Origin: Phenylobacterium sp.
GTDB lineage: Bacteria; Pseudomonadota; Alphaproteobacteria; Caulobacterales; Caulobacteraceae
Reading direction: 5' to 3'
Length of the DNA: 43,235 nt
NCBI RefSeq assembly: GCF_025351295.1
Contig: NZ_JANXWD010000030.1
Location: 1 to 43,235 of the forward strand
A program made the position numbers and the translations under genes. Shown here one piece after another: positions 25,791-35,199 of the stretch; within the stretch, counting starts at the first letter, position 1; each line of letters starts with the position of its first letter. Below the pieces are notes generated by a model. That model was not told the DNA's origin and did no database searches. It saw nothing but the letters and a program-made list of their open reading frames with translations.

Positions 25791-26186
25791 ATGGATCAGC
25801 ACGGTCTCCCTCGACCTGTCGTCTTCGTCGTCGATGACGATCCGGGCGTGCGCCGGGCGCTGGCGTTCGCCCTCGACCTGGAAGGCTTCGTCGTCGAGAC
25901 CTTCGAGTCCGGCGAGGCCCTGCTCCGGAGCGACCTACCCGAGGCGCTCGGCTGCCTGGTGCTCGACGAGCGCCTGCCCGGGGTCTCGGGCCTCGACACC
26001 CTTCGCCAGCTGCGCGCCCGCGCGATCGACCTGCCGGCCATCCTCGTGACCAGCCACCCCAGCGCGCCCTTCCGCGAAGCCGCCGCCCGCGCCGGCGCGC
26101 CGATCCTCGAGAAGCCGCTGATGGGAGAGACCTTGATCTCGGCGATCCAGGACCTGCTCGGCGCTGAGCCGGCCTCGGACGGCTGA
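25791..26186 (+). CDS. Stand-alone receiver-domain protein
   Basis: 131 residues, receiver domain only. Acidic pocket VVDDDPGVRRAL, phospho-Asp in CLVLDERLPGVSGLD, Thr/Ser in ILVTSHPS and Lys in ILEKPLMGE, so phosphorylation should be possible. No output domain. Next to fixLJ it could act as a phosphate sink or competitor for FixL, a role like that of FixT though FixT is unrelated in sequence. No Shine-Dalgarno is visible and the FNR-like box implies a leaderless transcript. Confidence 0.85.
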   Translation: MDQHGLPRPVVFVVDDDPGVRRALAFALDLEGFVVETFESGEALLRSDLPEALGCLVLDERLPGVSGLDTLRQLRARAIDLPAILVTSHPSAPFREAAARAGAPILEKPLMGETLISAIQDLLGAEPASDG

Positions 26187-26192
26187 TCCAGA

Positions 26193-26351
26193 TCAATCGG
26201 CCGGCCGGTCCTCGGGATCGTCGACCAGGATGCGCGCGGCGTCCCCCGCCGGGTCCTCGTACTGGCCCGCCCGCAGGCTCCACCAGAACGCGCCAACCGC
26301 CAGCAGGCCGAGGCCGAGCGATAACGGCGCGAGGAACATCACGATGTTCAT
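26193..26351 (-). CDS. ccoS: cbb3 oxidase maturation protein CcoS (FixS)
   Basis: 52 residues: one membrane helix (LAPLSLGLGLLAVGAFWWSL) followed by AGQYEDPAGDAARILVDD. This is the conserved CcoS pattern (W-x-x-x-x-G-Q-[FY]-[DE]-D...RIL). CcoS is needed for haem/copper assembly of cbb3 oxidase. Its ATG overlaps the stop of ccoI (ATGA). It ends the minus-strand operon. Confidence 0.9.
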   Translation of the reverse strand: MNIVMFLAPLSLGLGLLAVGAFWWSLRAGQYEDPAGDAARILVDDPEDRPAD

Positions 26352-28516
26352 CGGCGCGCGCCGGTGCGCAGGGCGTTGAGCGTGACCAGCAACGACGAGC
26401 TCGACATCGCCAGGGCGGCCACGAAGGGGTTCACCAGGCCCAGCACGGCCGCGGGGGCGGCCAGGCTGTTGTAGAGCGCCGCGAACCCGAAGTTCTCCAG
26501 CGCGCGGCGGTGCGCGCTCCTGGCCACGTCGAAGGCGGCTGTCACCGCCCCCAGCCGCTCGCCGGAAAAGACCAGGTCGGCGGCGTTCTGACTGGCTTCC
26601 AGTGCGCTCCCCGGCGCCATGGCGGCGTGGGCCCTGGCCAGCGCGGCCGCATCGTTGAGACCGTCGCCCACCATCAGCACCTTGCGGCCCTCACGGGTCA
26701 GGGCGTCGATTCGCGCGGCCTTGTCCTGCGGGGTGCAGCCACCGCGCCAGGTCGCGACCTGCAGGGTGTCCGCCACCCGTTCGACGGCGGCGGCCACGTC
26801 TCCGGAGAGGATCTCGACCGACAGGCCCCGCGCCGCCAGTGCCGCCAGCGTCTCGTGCGCGTCCGGTCGCAGGCGGTCGGCGAAGCGGAAGCGGATCCTG
26901 GTGTCGCCGTCGAACCCGAACCAGAGTTCGGTCTCGCAGCCGGCCCCTGCGAGGCCAAGGAAGCCGGCCCGCCCCAGGCGCGCCCGCCGTCCGTCGATGG
27001 TCCCCTCCACGCCCTGGCCGGCCCGCTCGGTCACCTCCAGCGCCAGAGGCCCCGCTCCGGCCGCCTCCGCCAGGGCCCGGGCCAAGGGGTGGCGGGACGC
27101 GCGAGCGAGCGGCGCGGCCATCGCCAGGGTGCGCGGCATCGGATCGAGCAGGCTGGGCCGGCCCTCGGTGAGGATGCCGGTCTTGTCGAACACCACATGG
27201 TCGACCTCGGCCAGCCGTTCCAGCGCCGCGCCGGATTTCACCAGCACGCCGCGGCGGAACAGCCGCGCCGAGGCAGTGATCTGCACCGCCGGGACGGCCA
27301 GGCCCAGGGCGCAGGGACAGGTGACGATGAGCACGGCCACGGCGCGGATCAGAGCTTCGCGCGGGCCGAGGCCAAGCGCCCAGCCGCCGGCGAAGGTCAG
27401 CAGCGCGACGGTATGAACCACCGGAACATAGATGGCGGCGGCCTTGTCGGCGAGCCGGACGTAGCGCGATTTCGACTGGGCGCCGGCCTCCACCAGCCGC
27501 GCGATGGCGGCCACGGCGGACTCCTCCGACCGGGCGTTGGCGACCAGGCGCAGGGCGCCGGAGAGGTTCAGCGCGCCGGCGCGGCACTCGTCCCCGATGG
27601 CGACGGGCGCCGGGGCCGTCTCGCCGGTCAGCAGGCTGTTGTCGAGCTCGGAGCGCCCGGACAGGATGCGGCTGTCCACCGGCACGCGTTCACCCGGCCG
27701 CACCAGCAGCCGGTCCCCCGGCCGCACCTCGGCCAGGGGTCTGGCGACCAGGGCGTCGTCGGGCCCGAAGACGGTGGCGGTCGGGGCCTGCAGGGCCAGC
27801 AGGTCGGCGGCCGCGCTGGAGGCCCGCGCGCGCAGGCGATGCTCGAGCCAGCGGCCGACCAGCAGCAGGAACAGCAGCGAGACGGCGGCGTCGAAATAGG
27901 CGTCCCGGCCGCCCAGCAGGGTCTCGGAGAAGCTGATCGCCAGGGTCAGGATCACGCCGATGGAGATCGGCACGTCCATGTTGGCGCGGCGCGCCTTGAG
28001 GGAACGCCAGGCCGAGCGGAAGAACGGCTGGCCGGCATAGAGGGCGCAGGGCGCGCCGACCAGGCCGGAGAACCACATCATCAGGGTGCGGGTGGCAGGC
28101 CCGAGTTCCTGGCCGAACAGCCCGGCCCAGAGCGGAACCGAGAACATCATGGTGTTCATCACGCCAAAGCCGGCCACGGCCAGGGCGAGGACGAGCTGAC
28201 GCCCCTCGCGGTCATAGGCGACCTGCGCCCGGCCGGGATCATACGGGCTTGCCGGATAGCCCAGGCGCCGCAGCGCCGTGACCACGGCCCCCGCGTCGCC
28301 CATCCCCATCCCGAACTCCACCGTGAGCCGCTTCTGCGTCAGGTTGAGCCGCGCCGCGGCGACCCCGGGCAGGGCCAGCACGGTGCGCTCGATCTTCGAC
28401 AGGCAGCCCGCGCAGCGCGCGTCCGGCACCAGCAGGTCGAGGCTTTCGCGGCCGTCGTCGCGGCGCCGCAGGAAGGCGCTAAGGTCGGCGCGGGCGGGGT
28501 CGTAGGTCAGGGCCAT
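26348..28516 (-). CDS. ccoI: Copper-exporting P-type ATPase for cbb3 assembly, CcoI (FixI)
   Basis: 722 residues. N-terminal metal-binding domain with CAGC (35-38), membrane helices, actuator loop LLTGET (295-300), transmembrane CPC in TCPCALG (400-402), phosphorylation site DKTGIL at 444, and hinge MVGDGLND. P1B-type ATPases of this branch export Cu(I) to the periplasm to supply the CuB centre of cbb3 oxidase. Starts 10 bases before the end of ccoH. Confidence 0.95.
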   Translation of the reverse strand: MALTYDPARADLSAFLRRRDDGRESLDLLVPDARCAGCLSKIERTVLALPGVAAARLNLTQKRLTVEFGMGMGDAGAVVTALRRLGYPASPYDPGRAQVAYDREGRQLVLALAVAGFGVMNTMMFSVPLWAGLFGQELGPATRTLMMWFSGLVGAPCALYAGQPFFRSAWRSLKARRANMDVPISIGVILTLAISFSETLLGGRDAYFDAAVSLLFLLLVGRWLEHRLRARASSAAADLLALQAPTATVFGPDDALVARPLAEVRPGDRLLVRPGERVPVDSRILSGRSELDNSLLTGETAPAPVAIGDECRAGALNLSGALRLVANARSEESAVAAIARLVEAGAQSKSRYVRLADKAAAIYVPVVHTVALLTFAGGWALGLGPREALIRAVAVLIVTCPCALGLAVPAVQITASARLFRRGVLVKSGAALERLAEVDHVVFDKTGILTEGRPSLLDPMPRTLAMAAPLARASRHPLARALAEAAGAGPLALEVTERAGQGVEGTIDGRRARLGRAGFLGLAGAGCETELWFGFDGDTRIRFRFADRLRPDAHETLAALAARGLSVEILSGDVAAAVERVADTLQVATWRGGCTPQDKAARIDALTREGRKVLMVGDGLNDAAALARAHAAMAPGSALEASQNAADLVFSGERLGAVTAAFDVARSAHRRALENFGFAALYNSLAAPAAVLGLVNPFVAALAMSSSSLLVTLNALRTGARR

Positions 28517-28998
28517 GTCAGCCGACGCTCCAGCTGGAAGGCATGGCCGGAGCGGTCACGGGCCTGCGCGGTGAGGTCCCAGGCGCCGGAGACCCCGGCC
28601 AGGACGGCGTCGTAGCGGCCAGGCGCGGTCTCCACGAACCGCGGGGTCAGCCGGCCGGTCTCGGTGGCGGGCCGCTCGAGCTTGCCGACGATCGCCAGGC
28701 CCGGCAGCGGCCGGCCCGCACGGTCGCGCACCAGCACCCGCACGCCGTGGGGCCGCGCCTGCGCGCCGGCCTCCCAGCCGAGACGTTCCTGCGCCCGCAT
28801 CTGGGCGATCTGCCGGTCGTAGAGCAGGCCGTCCTCGTAGGGGGTGACCGACACCTCGCCGGGATGGGTGCGGTAGGCGATCACCGCGAAGCTGACATCG
28901 ACCCCGATCACCACAGCAAAGAAGGCGACGATATAGGCCAGGGCGTGCCAGCCAGTGATCCGGAAGTCCGTGTGCGGTGGGGTGTCGGCCTGGGTCAT
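28507..28998 (-). CDS. ccoH: cbb3 oxidase assembly protein CcoH (FixH)
   Basis: 163 residues from the ATG at 28998, overlapping the ccoG stop (ATGA). One N-terminal membrane helix (ALAYIVAFFAVVIGVDVSFAV) followed by AYRTHPGEVSVTPYEDGLLYDR, the FixH signature, and a periplasmic beta domain (VRDRAGRPLPGL...GRYDAVLAG). CcoH associates with CcoN and CcoP during assembly. Confidence 0.93.
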   Translation of the reverse strand: MTQADTPPHTDFRITGWHALAYIVAFFAVVIGVDVSFAVIAYRTHPGEVSVTPYEDGLLYDRQIAQMRAQERLGWEAGAQARPHGVRVLVRDRAGRPLPGLAIVGKLERPATETGRLTPRFVETAPGRYDAVLAGVSGAWDLTAQARDRSGHAFQLERRLTWP

Positions 28999-30473
28999 GA
29001 GGGGTTCGCGGCGCCCGAAAGGAAGACGGTGGCGGTGCGCGCGACGACCCGGCCGGCGCGCGCCTCGAAGCTGGCCGGCACGCTGGTTGCGGCCAGGCCG
29101 GCTGGCGGAACCGTGACGAAGACCCGCAGCGCGCGGACCTCGTTCGGCGCCGCGACGATCCGCAGGACCGCCCCGGCGGGCTCGCCCGGGCTGCTGACGG
29201 TTGCGCCGGCGACGCCCGAGAAGCGGACCTCCACCGGAACCGGCGTGAAGCTGCGGTTGGCGATCTTCAGGGTGTAGCCGTTGCGGATCGCCCCGTCGTG
29301 AAGCTGCACGAAGGTCGGGTTGCGGTCGCGCAGCGCATGCAGGTCGAGGATCGAGCGCGCCGCCAAGCCCCAGGCCATCAGCCCGGCGACCGCCGTCAGC
29401 GCGATGGCGTAGTAGAGCGTCCGCGACCGCACCGGCTTGTAGCGCGCCGGCCGCCCGGCGCTGCGCTCGACGACCGCGAAGTCGGTGTCGTAGGCGATCA
29501 GGCCCCGCGGCCGGCCGACCCGATCCATGATCTCGTCGCAGGCGTCGATGCAGAGACCGCAGTTGATGCACTCCAGCTGCGATCCGTTGCGGATATCGAT
29601 GCCCATGGGGCAGACGACGACGCAGGCTTGGCAGTCGATGCAGTCGCCGCGGCCCTCCCAGCTGTCGGCCTTCTTGTGCGGGGCGCGCGGCTCGCCACGG
29701 TCGAGGCAATAAGTGACCTGCAGCGAGTGCTCGTCGATCATCGCGCCCTGGATGCGCGGCCAGGGGCACATGTAGGTGCAGACCTGTTCACGCATATGGC
29801 CCGCGAACAGGTAGGTGGTGGCCGTCAGGATCGCGCAAGACGCATAGGAGGTGATCGGCGCCTGGCCGGTCCAGAATTCCCGCAACAGGGTTGGCGCATC
29901 GCGGAAATAGAAGATCCAGGCGCCGCCGGTGCCGAACGCCACCGCCAGCCAGGTCAGGTGCTTGCCGCCCTTGCGCCAGAGCTTGTCGAACGACCAGGGC
30001 GCTGCGTCCAGGCGCATGCGCGCGTTGCGGTCGCCCTCGAAGGCGCGCTCGACGTAGATGAACAGGTCGGTCCAGACCGTCTGCGGACACGTGTAGCCGC
30101 ACCACAGGCGCCCGAACAGCGCCGTCACCAGGAACAGCGCCAGCGCGCCCATCACCAGCAGGCCGGTGAAGAAGAACACCTCCTGCGGCCAGAGCTGGAT
30201 GTTCAGGAAGTAGAACCTGCGCCCAGCGAAATCGACCAGGACCGCCTGGTCCGGCAAGGCGCCGGGGCGGTCCCAGCGCAGCCAGGGGGTGATGTAGTAG
30301 ATGGCCAGGGTGGCGATCAGCAGCGCCCACTTGATCGCCCGCCAGCGCCCGTGCACGAGCTTCGGGTAGATCGGCGTGCGTGGCTTGTAGAGCCCGCCGC
30401 CGGCGTCGCCGCGCGCCTTCGCCCGCTGGGCCGCCGAGGCGGGGCGCGACGCCTTGCCGATGACGACAGTCAT
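28995..30473 (-). CDS. ccoG: Cytochrome c oxidase accessory protein CcoG (FixG)
   Basis: 492 residues. Several membrane helices between 45 and 225, the NapH-like loop CGYTCPQTVW (125-134), and two ferredoxin clusters CIDCQACVVVCP (278-289) and CINCGLCIDAC (302-312). The C-terminal Ig-like domain is FixG type. It is thought to reduce copper for cbb3 assembly. Starts at 30473, overlapping the ccoP stop. Confidence 0.95.
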   Translation of the reverse strand: MTVVIGKASRPASAAQRAKARGDAGGGLYKPRTPIYPKLVHGRWRAIKWALLIATLAIYYITPWLRWDRPGALPDQAVLVDFAGRRFYFLNIQLWPQEVFFFTGLLVMGALALFLVTALFGRLWCGYTCPQTVWTDLFIYVERAFEGDRNARMRLDAAPWSFDKLWRKGGKHLTWLAVAFGTGGAWIFYFRDAPTLLREFWTGQAPITSYASCAILTATTYLFAGHMREQVCTYMCPWPRIQGAMIDEHSLQVTYCLDRGEPRAPHKKADSWEGRGDCIDCQACVVVCPMGIDIRNGSQLECINCGLCIDACDEIMDRVGRPRGLIAYDTDFAVVERSAGRPARYKPVRSRTLYYAIALTAVAGLMAWGLAARSILDLHALRDRNPTFVQLHDGAIRNGYTLKIANRSFTPVPVEVRFSGVAGATVSSPGEPAGAVLRIVAAPNEVRALRVFVTVPPAGLAATSVPASFEARAGRVVARTATVFLSGAANPS

Positions 30474-31378
30474 CGCCCGGCGACCGCCGGGGCGGGCGGC
30501 CGCGCCGTCGCGTCACCGGCGGCGTTGGCATGGACATAGACCGCCAGCGCCTTGATCGTCTCCGGCGAGAACCGCGCCTCCCAGGTCGGCATCACCCCGT
30601 TGCGGCCGTTGAAGATCTGGCCGCGGATCGCCTCGCGGTCGGATCCGTACAGCCAGTCCGCGTCGGTCAGGTTGGGGATGCCGCGCTTGACGTCGCCGGT
30701 CCCGGCCGGGCCATGGCAGGCCGCGCACTGATCCGCGAAGGTCTGGCGCGCCCGTGTCACGGCCGCCGGGTCGGCCCGGCGATGCGACAGCGCCACCACA
30801 TACTCGGTCAGATCGCCGATCTGCGCCGAGGTCAGCATCTGGTCGCGGCCGAAGGCGGGCATCATGGCCTCGCCCCGGGCGTGAGGATGACCCGACCGGA
30901 CCCCGACGGTGATGGTGTGCTGGATATCCTCCGGCGACCCGCCCCACAGCCAGACGTCGTCGCGCAGGTTGGGATACCCCTTGCCGCCGCCGCCGCCCGC
31001 GCCGTGGCAGGTGGCGCAGTTGTCGCCGAACACCGACTGGCCGACCTGCAGCGCATAGGTCTGCAGGCCCGGGTCCGCCTCGATCTGTTCGAGGCTGGCC
31101 CCGCGCAATTTCACCAGACCGGCGCCGCGCACGGCGTTCAGCTTCGCCAGCTCAACGCTCACCGCGGCCCGGTCGGACTTGCCCAGCAGGCCATGGGTGT
31201 AGCCGCTGATCCCGGGCCAGGCCGGCATCAGCACCCAGTAGACCACGGCCCAGGCGATGCAGGCGTACCAGGTCCACAGCCACCACCGCGGCAGCGGGGT
31301 GTCGAGCTCCTTGATCCCGTCCCACTCGTGGCCGGTGGTCTCCACGCCGGAGTGGTCGTCATGTTCGCGCTCAGGCAT
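30470..31378 (-). CDS. ccoP: cbb3 oxidase dihaem subunit CcoP (FixP)
   Basis: 302 residues from the ATG at 31378 (an ATG at 31399 is inside ccoQ). N-terminal DGIKELDTPLPRWWLW with a membrane helix, then two cytochrome c domains with CATCH (121-125) and CAACH (218-222). It carries electrons from bc1/cytochromes to CcoO. Overlaps ccoQ by 8 bases. Confidence 0.95.
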   Translation of the reverse strand: MPEREHDDHSGVETTGHEWDGIKELDTPLPRWWLWTWYACIAWAVVYWVLMPAWPGISGYTHGLLGKSDRAAVSVELAKLNAVRGAGLVKLRGASLEQIEADPGLQTYALQVGQSVFGDNCATCHGAGGGGGKGYPNLRDDVWLWGGSPEDIQHTITVGVRSGHPHARGEAMMPAFGRDQMLTSAQIGDLTEYVVALSHRRADPAAVTRARQTFADQCAACHGPAGTGDVKRGIPNLTDADWLYGSDREAIRGQIFNGRNGVMPTWEARFSPETIKALAVYVHANAAGDATARPPAPAVAGR

Positions 31379-31544
31379 GGGGCGCCTCGTCGTCTTCAAG
31401 CGGGAGCAGGGCGAGGCGCTGGAACGCCTGCTTGTGGCGCGGCCAGAGCGCGTAGATCAGGCCGCCCAGGAACATAAGGCCGAAGAACACCGTGCCGGCC
31501 TGCTGGGCGAAGCGGGCCACGGACTCGTAGGTCAGGCCGCTCAT
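31371..31544 (-). CDS. ccoQ: cbb3 oxidase small subunit CcoQ (FixQ)
   Basis: 57 residues: one membrane helix ([17 protein letters not shown]) followed by [18 protein letters not shown], the standard CcoQ layout. Stabilises the CcoP-core interaction. ATG at 31544 overlaps the ccoO stop (ATGA). Confidence 0.92.
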   Translation of the reverse strand: MSGLTYESVARFAQQAGTVFFGLMFLGGLIYALWPRHKQAFQRLALLPLEDDEAPHA

Positions 31545-32278
31545 CGCAGGTTCTCCGGATCTTCCGCCTTGTAGGTTCGGAAATCGACCATGGTCCCCAG
31601 CACCTGGAGGTAGGCGATCAGGGCGTCCATCTCCGACAGTTTCTGAGGGTCGCCATCGAAGTCGCGCTGGGCGACCTTGGCGCCGTAGCGCGTCTTGAGG
31701 CCCGATTTCTCGCCGGCGAACGGATCGACCTGACCTTCCAGATCGGCCCTGGCGTTGGCGATTTCGGCCTTCGTGTAGGGGACGCCAACGGTCTTCAGGG
31801 CGGCCAGGCGCTGCTCGATATTGCGATAGTCCAGGTCGGTCTCCGCCAGGAACCGGTACGGCGGCATGTTGGATTCCGGCACCACCGAGCGCGGATCCGT
31901 CAGGTGGTCGCGGTGCCAGCCGTCGGAGTACTTGCCGCCGACCCGGGCCAGGTCCGGCCCGGTGCGCTTCGACCCCCACTGGAACGGGTGGTCGTACATG
32001 CTCTCCGCGGCCAGGCTGTAGTGGCCGTAGCGCTCCACCTCGTCGCGTAGCGGGCGGATCATCTGCGAGTGGCAGCCGTAGCAGCCCTCGCGGACGTAGA
32101 TGTCGCGGCCCGCCTGTTCGAGCGGCGTGTAGGGACGGATCCCGTCCACCTTCTCGATGGTGCTCTCCAGGTAGAACAGCGGGCTGATCTCGACGAGGCC
32201 GCCGATCGACACCACCAGGATGATGCCGATCAGCAGGACGAGCGAATGCCGCTCGAACTTGGCGTGATGCTTCCACAT
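31541..32278 (-). CDS. ccoO: cbb3 oxidase monohaem subunit CcoO (FixO)
   Basis: 245 residues. N-terminal membrane anchor ([20 protein letters not shown]), heme motif CYGCH at 66-70, then [20 protein letters not shown] and [19 protein letters not shown], the conserved FixO sequences. It lies 11 bp after ccoN. Confidence 0.96.
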   Translation of the reverse strand: MWKHHAKFERHSLVLLIGIILVVSIGGLVEISPLFYLESTIEKVDGIRPYTPLEQAGRDIYVREGCYGCHSQMIRPLRDEVERYGHYSLAAESMYDHPFQWGSKRTGPDLARVGGKYSDGWHRDHLTDPRSVVPESNMPPYRFLAETDLDYRNIEQRLAALKTVGVPYTKAEIANARADLEGQVDPFAGEKSGLKTRYGAKVAQRDFDGDPQKLSEMDALIAYLQVLGTMVDFRTYKAEDPENLR

Positions 32279-32289
32279 GTGCGGCGCCC

Positions 32290-33948
32290 CTACTCAGCCG
32301 CCAGCAGGGCGGCGCCCGGCGGCGGGACGAGGCGTTCCGGCGTCCGGGCGACGCTGGGCAGGCGGGTCGTTCGCCACAGGTTGTAGACCATGATCAGCGC
32401 GCCCGAGAGGTACATGAGCCCGCCCACGGTGCGGATGACGTTCTCGACGTGCTTGGCCGAAACGGTCTCGACGAAGGAGTTCGCGAGGTAGCCTTGCGGC
32501 GTGTACTCGCGCCACATCAGGCCCTCCATGATCCCGGAGACCCACATCGCGGCGATGTAGAGAACGATGCCGGTGGTCGCGATCCAGAAGTGCCACTCGA
32601 CCAGCTTGTCGGAGTAGAGCCGGTCCTTCTTCCACAGCCACGGGACCATGCAGTAGACGGCCCCGAAGCTGATAAAGCCGACCCAGCCCAGCGCGCCGGA
32701 ATGCACGTGGCCGATGGTCCAGTCGGTGTAGTGGCTGAGCGCATTGACCGCGCGGATCGACATCAGCGGGCCTTCGAAGGTGGCCATGCCGTAGAAGGCG
32801 ATGGCCACCACCATCATCCGGACCACCGGGTCGGTGCGCAGCTTGTCCCAGGCGCCCGAGAGCGTCATCAGGCCGTTGATCATGCCGCCCCAGGACGGCA
32901 TCCACAGCATGATCGAGAAGGTCATGCCCAGGGTCTGGGTCCACTGCGGCAGGGCCGTGTAGTGCAGGTGGTGCGGGCCGGCCCAGATGTAGATGAAGAT
33001 CAGCGACCAGAAGTGGACGATCGACAGCCGGTACGAATAGACCGGCCGGTTCACCCGCTTGGGCACGAAATAGTACATCATGCCGAGGAAGCCGGCGGTC
33101 AGGAAAAAGCCGACCGCGTTGTGGCCGTACCACCACTGCACCAGGGCATCCTGGACGCCGGCGAAGGCGGAATAGCTCTTGGTCTCCAGCAGGCCGATGG
33201 GGACGGCCGCGTTATTGATCAGGTGCAGGATCGCGATGGTGACGATGAAGGCCAGGTAGAACCAGTTGGCCACATAGATGTGCGGCTCCTTGCGCTTCCA
33301 GATCGTCCCCAGGAACACCAGCAGGTAGGCGACCCAGACGACGGTGAGCCAGATGTCGATGTACCACTCGGGCTCGGCGTATTCGCGGCTCTGGGTGATC
33401 CCCGCCAGGTAGCCGGTGGCGGCCAGGACGATGAACAGCTGGTAGCCCCAGAACACGAACCAGGGCCACACGCCGCCGGCCAGCCGGGCCTTGCAGGTGC
33501 GCTGGACCACATAGAAGGAGGTCGACATCAGGGCGTTGCCGCCGAACGCGAAGATCACCGCCGAGGTGTGCAGCGGCCGCAGGCGGCCGAAATTCAGCCA
33601 GGGCAGATCGGGGAAGTAAAAGATCCTGGGCCAGCTCAGCTGCGAGGCGATCAGCGCCCCCGCGCACAGTCCGGCGATCGCCCAGAACATGGTGGCGATG
33701 ACGCCGGCGCGGATCACCCCGTCCGAGTAGCGGCCAGGGTCGGAACGGAGCTTGCCGGAGCCGATCCGCAGGCTCAGCACGCAGAAGCCGAGGACGAAGG
33801 CGGCCGTCAGTATGTAGCCATGGAACCGGAACAGCGGATCCTGGGTGAAGGCCGTGGCCAACACCGCCAGGAAGGCGCTCACCCCGATGAAGATGTAGAG
33901 CGCGACGACGTCGAGCGGCGTGTCGTCGCGTGCGATGGCTTCGGTCAT
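32290..33948 (-). CDS. ccoN: cbb3 cytochrome c oxidase catalytic subunit CcoN (FixN)
   Basis: 552 residues from the ATG at 33948. An upstream ATG at 33984 has a better ribosome site, but it would lie before the transcription start predicted by the FNR box at 34008-34021. Twelve-helix haem-copper oxidase core with [16 protein letters not shown] (haem ligand His), [20 protein letters not shown] (CuB His/Tyr region), [15 protein letters not shown] (His pair) and [12 protein letters not shown]. It reduces O2 to water at low oxygen and pumps protons. First gene of ccoNOQP-ccoGHIS. Confidence 0.95.
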   Translation of the reverse strand: MTEAIARDDTPLDVVALYIFIGVSAFLAVLATAFTQDPLFRFHGYILTAAFVLGFCVLSLRIGSGKLRSDPGRYSDGVIRAGVIATMFWAIAGLCAGALIASQLSWPRIFYFPDLPWLNFGRLRPLHTSAVIFAFGGNALMSTSFYVVQRTCKARLAGGVWPWFVFWGYQLFIVLAATGYLAGITQSREYAEPEWYIDIWLTVVWVAYLLVFLGTIWKRKEPHIYVANWFYLAFIVTIAILHLINNAAVPIGLLETKSYSAFAGVQDALVQWWYGHNAVGFFLTAGFLGMMYYFVPKRVNRPVYSYRLSIVHFWSLIFIYIWAGPHHLHYTALPQWTQTLGMTFSIMLWMPSWGGMINGLMTLSGAWDKLRTDPVVRMMVVAIAFYGMATFEGPLMSIRAVNALSHYTDWTIGHVHSGALGWVGFISFGAVYCMVPWLWKKDRLYSDKLVEWHFWIATTGIVLYIAAMWVSGIMEGLMWREYTPQGYLANSFVETVSAKHVENVIRTVGGLMYLSGALIMVYNLWRTTRLPSVARTPERLVPPPGAALLAAE

Positions 33949-34007
33949 GAATCCCCAGTCCCTCTGAGAGACGGCGGCCTTCATGCCGCGTCTCCCGCCG
34001 GCGAGCC

Positions 34008-34021
34008 TTGATCTCGCTCAA
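34008..34021. promoter_or_regulatory. FNR/FixK box TTGATCTCGCTCAA
   Basis: One mismatch from TTGAT-N4-ATCAA. Centred 66 bp before ccoN (ATG 33948) and 57 bp before the divergent small gene (ATG 34072). A class II start site 41.5 bp away fits both directions: about 25 nt leader for ccoN and about 16 nt for the small gene. Confidence 0.75.
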
Positions 34022-34071
34022 GGACAGGCGGGTGAACCGATGCGACACCGCCGCGTCCGAGGAGATCGTCC

Positions 34072-34359
34072 ATGCGCCGGCCGCCAAGCCCCCCCGAAGC
34101 GGCCGTCGAACGCCTGGCCACCGATCTCCTCGGATGTATCCTCCTGGCGTCGGCGGCCCTTGCGGCAAGCCTGGGCCGGGACGACGCCGCCCTGCGCGGC
34201 GTCGTCTGCGGCATCGGCCACGCCCCCCATTGTGGCTGGTGTTACGGCGCGGTGGGCTTCGCTCTGGCGGGGCTCACCGCGTTCGCCCTGGCGCGACGCG
34301 CAGGCGGTCTGCCAGAACCGGCCGCCAAGCCTCGGGGTCGACCGCCAGTCCCAGGTTGA
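34072..34359 (+). CDS. Small membrane protein with Cys/His cluster, divergent from ccoN
   Basis: 95 residues, ATG with GGAG seven bases upstream. Two hydrophobic segments (about 18-35 and 57-75). Between them lies CGIGHAPHCGWCYG, which has three Cys and two His and could bind metal or haem or form a disulfide. Not recognised as a named family. It shares the FNR box of ccoN, so it should be made at low oxygen with the oxidase. The Arg/Pro-rich tail is typical of small Caulobacterales membrane proteins. Confidence 0.7.
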   Translation: MRRPPSPPEAAVERLATDLLGCILLASAALAASLGRDDAALRGVVCGIGHAPHCGWCYGAVGFALAGLTAFALARRAGGLPEPAAKPRGRPPVPG

Positions 34360-34423
34360 TCCTGCGCAATGCGCCGCCGCGGCCGGAGCCTAGTCTCCCT
34401 GGCATCGACGGAGGAGAGCCCGA

Positions 34424-35191
34424 ATGAACCGCCTCAATGGAAAGGTCGCTGTCATCACCGGTAGCGCGCTCGGCCTTGGACGCGCCACTGCCGTGCGCAT
34501 GGCCCAGGAAGGGGCGACGGTCGCCATCACCGACATCCTCGCCATCGAGGCGGGGGCCTTCGCCGACGAGCTCAATGGTCAGGGCTTCGAGACTTGCAGC
34601 TGGCCCCTAGATGTCTCCAAGGAGACCGAGGTCGAACGGGTGCTGACCCAGGTCGGCCAGCGTTTCGGCCGCATCGACATCCTGGTGAACAACGCCGGCG
34701 TCTGCGGCGCCAACAAGCCCACCGACCAGATCACCGAGGCGGAGTGGGACTATGTGCAGGGGATCAACGTCAAGGGCGTGTTCTTCTGCACCAAGCACGC
34801 CATTGCCCACCTGCGGCGCGCCGGCGGCGGGAGCATCATCAACCTCAGCTCCATCTACGGCCTGGTCGGCGCCGCTGACATCCCGGCCTACCATGCCTCC
34901 AAGGGCGCGGTGCGGCTGATGACCAAGACCGACGCCCTGCTCTACGCCCCCGACCGGATCCGGGTGAACTCCATCCACCCCGGGTTCATCTGGACGCCGA
35001 TGGTCGAGGCCTTCGTGCAGGACCAGGCGGACGCGGCGGTCGCCCGGGTCGACCTGGACGCGCTGCACCCGCTGGGCCATGTGGGCGAGCCGGACGACGT
35101 CGCCTGGGGCTGCGTCTACCTAGCGTCCGACGAAGCCAAGTTCGTCACCGGCGCCGAGCTGGTGATCGACGGCGGCTATACGGCGCACTGA
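34424..35191 (+). CDS. Classical short-chain dehydrogenase/reductase
   Basis: 255 residues. Cofactor motif TGSALGLG (12-19), NNAG (89-92), catalytic Ser142/143, Tyr156 and Lys160 in AYHASKGA, RVNSIHPGFIWTPM and GAELVIDGGYTA. Complete and intact, of the glucose/cyclohexanol/hydroxysteroid dehydrogenase-like group. Acidic residue D37 after the second strand (ITDI) suggests NAD preference. The membrane-protein gene at 35200 follows after 8 bp. Confidence 0.92.
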   Translation: MNRLNGKVAVITGSALGLGRATAVRMAQEGATVAITDILAIEAGAFADELNGQGFETCSWPLDVSKETEVERVLTQVGQRFGRIDILVNNAGVCGANKPTDQITEAEWDYVQGINVKGVFFCTKHAIAHLRRAGGGSIINLSSIYGLVGAADIPAYHASKGAVRLMTKTDALLYAPDRIRVNSIHPGFIWTPMVEAFVQDQADAAVARVDLDALHPLGHVGEPDDVAWGCVYLASDEAKFVTGAELVIDGGYTAH

Positions 35192-35199
35192 GACCCGCC

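Noticed and set aside
26183..26196. FNR-like sequence CTGATCCAGATCAA
   Set aside because: It overlaps both convergent stop codons (receiver gene and ccoS) with no gene starting nearby, so it is probably incidental.
26510..28615. Very long open frame (about 700 codons) on the plus strand opposite ccoI
   Set aside because: Composition is Gly/Arg/Gln-rich without domains; it mirrors the ccoI codon pattern, as expected antisense to a GC-rich gene.
32449..34011. Long plus-strand open frame opposite ccoN
   Set aside because: Low-complexity antisense shadow; ccoN is unambiguous.
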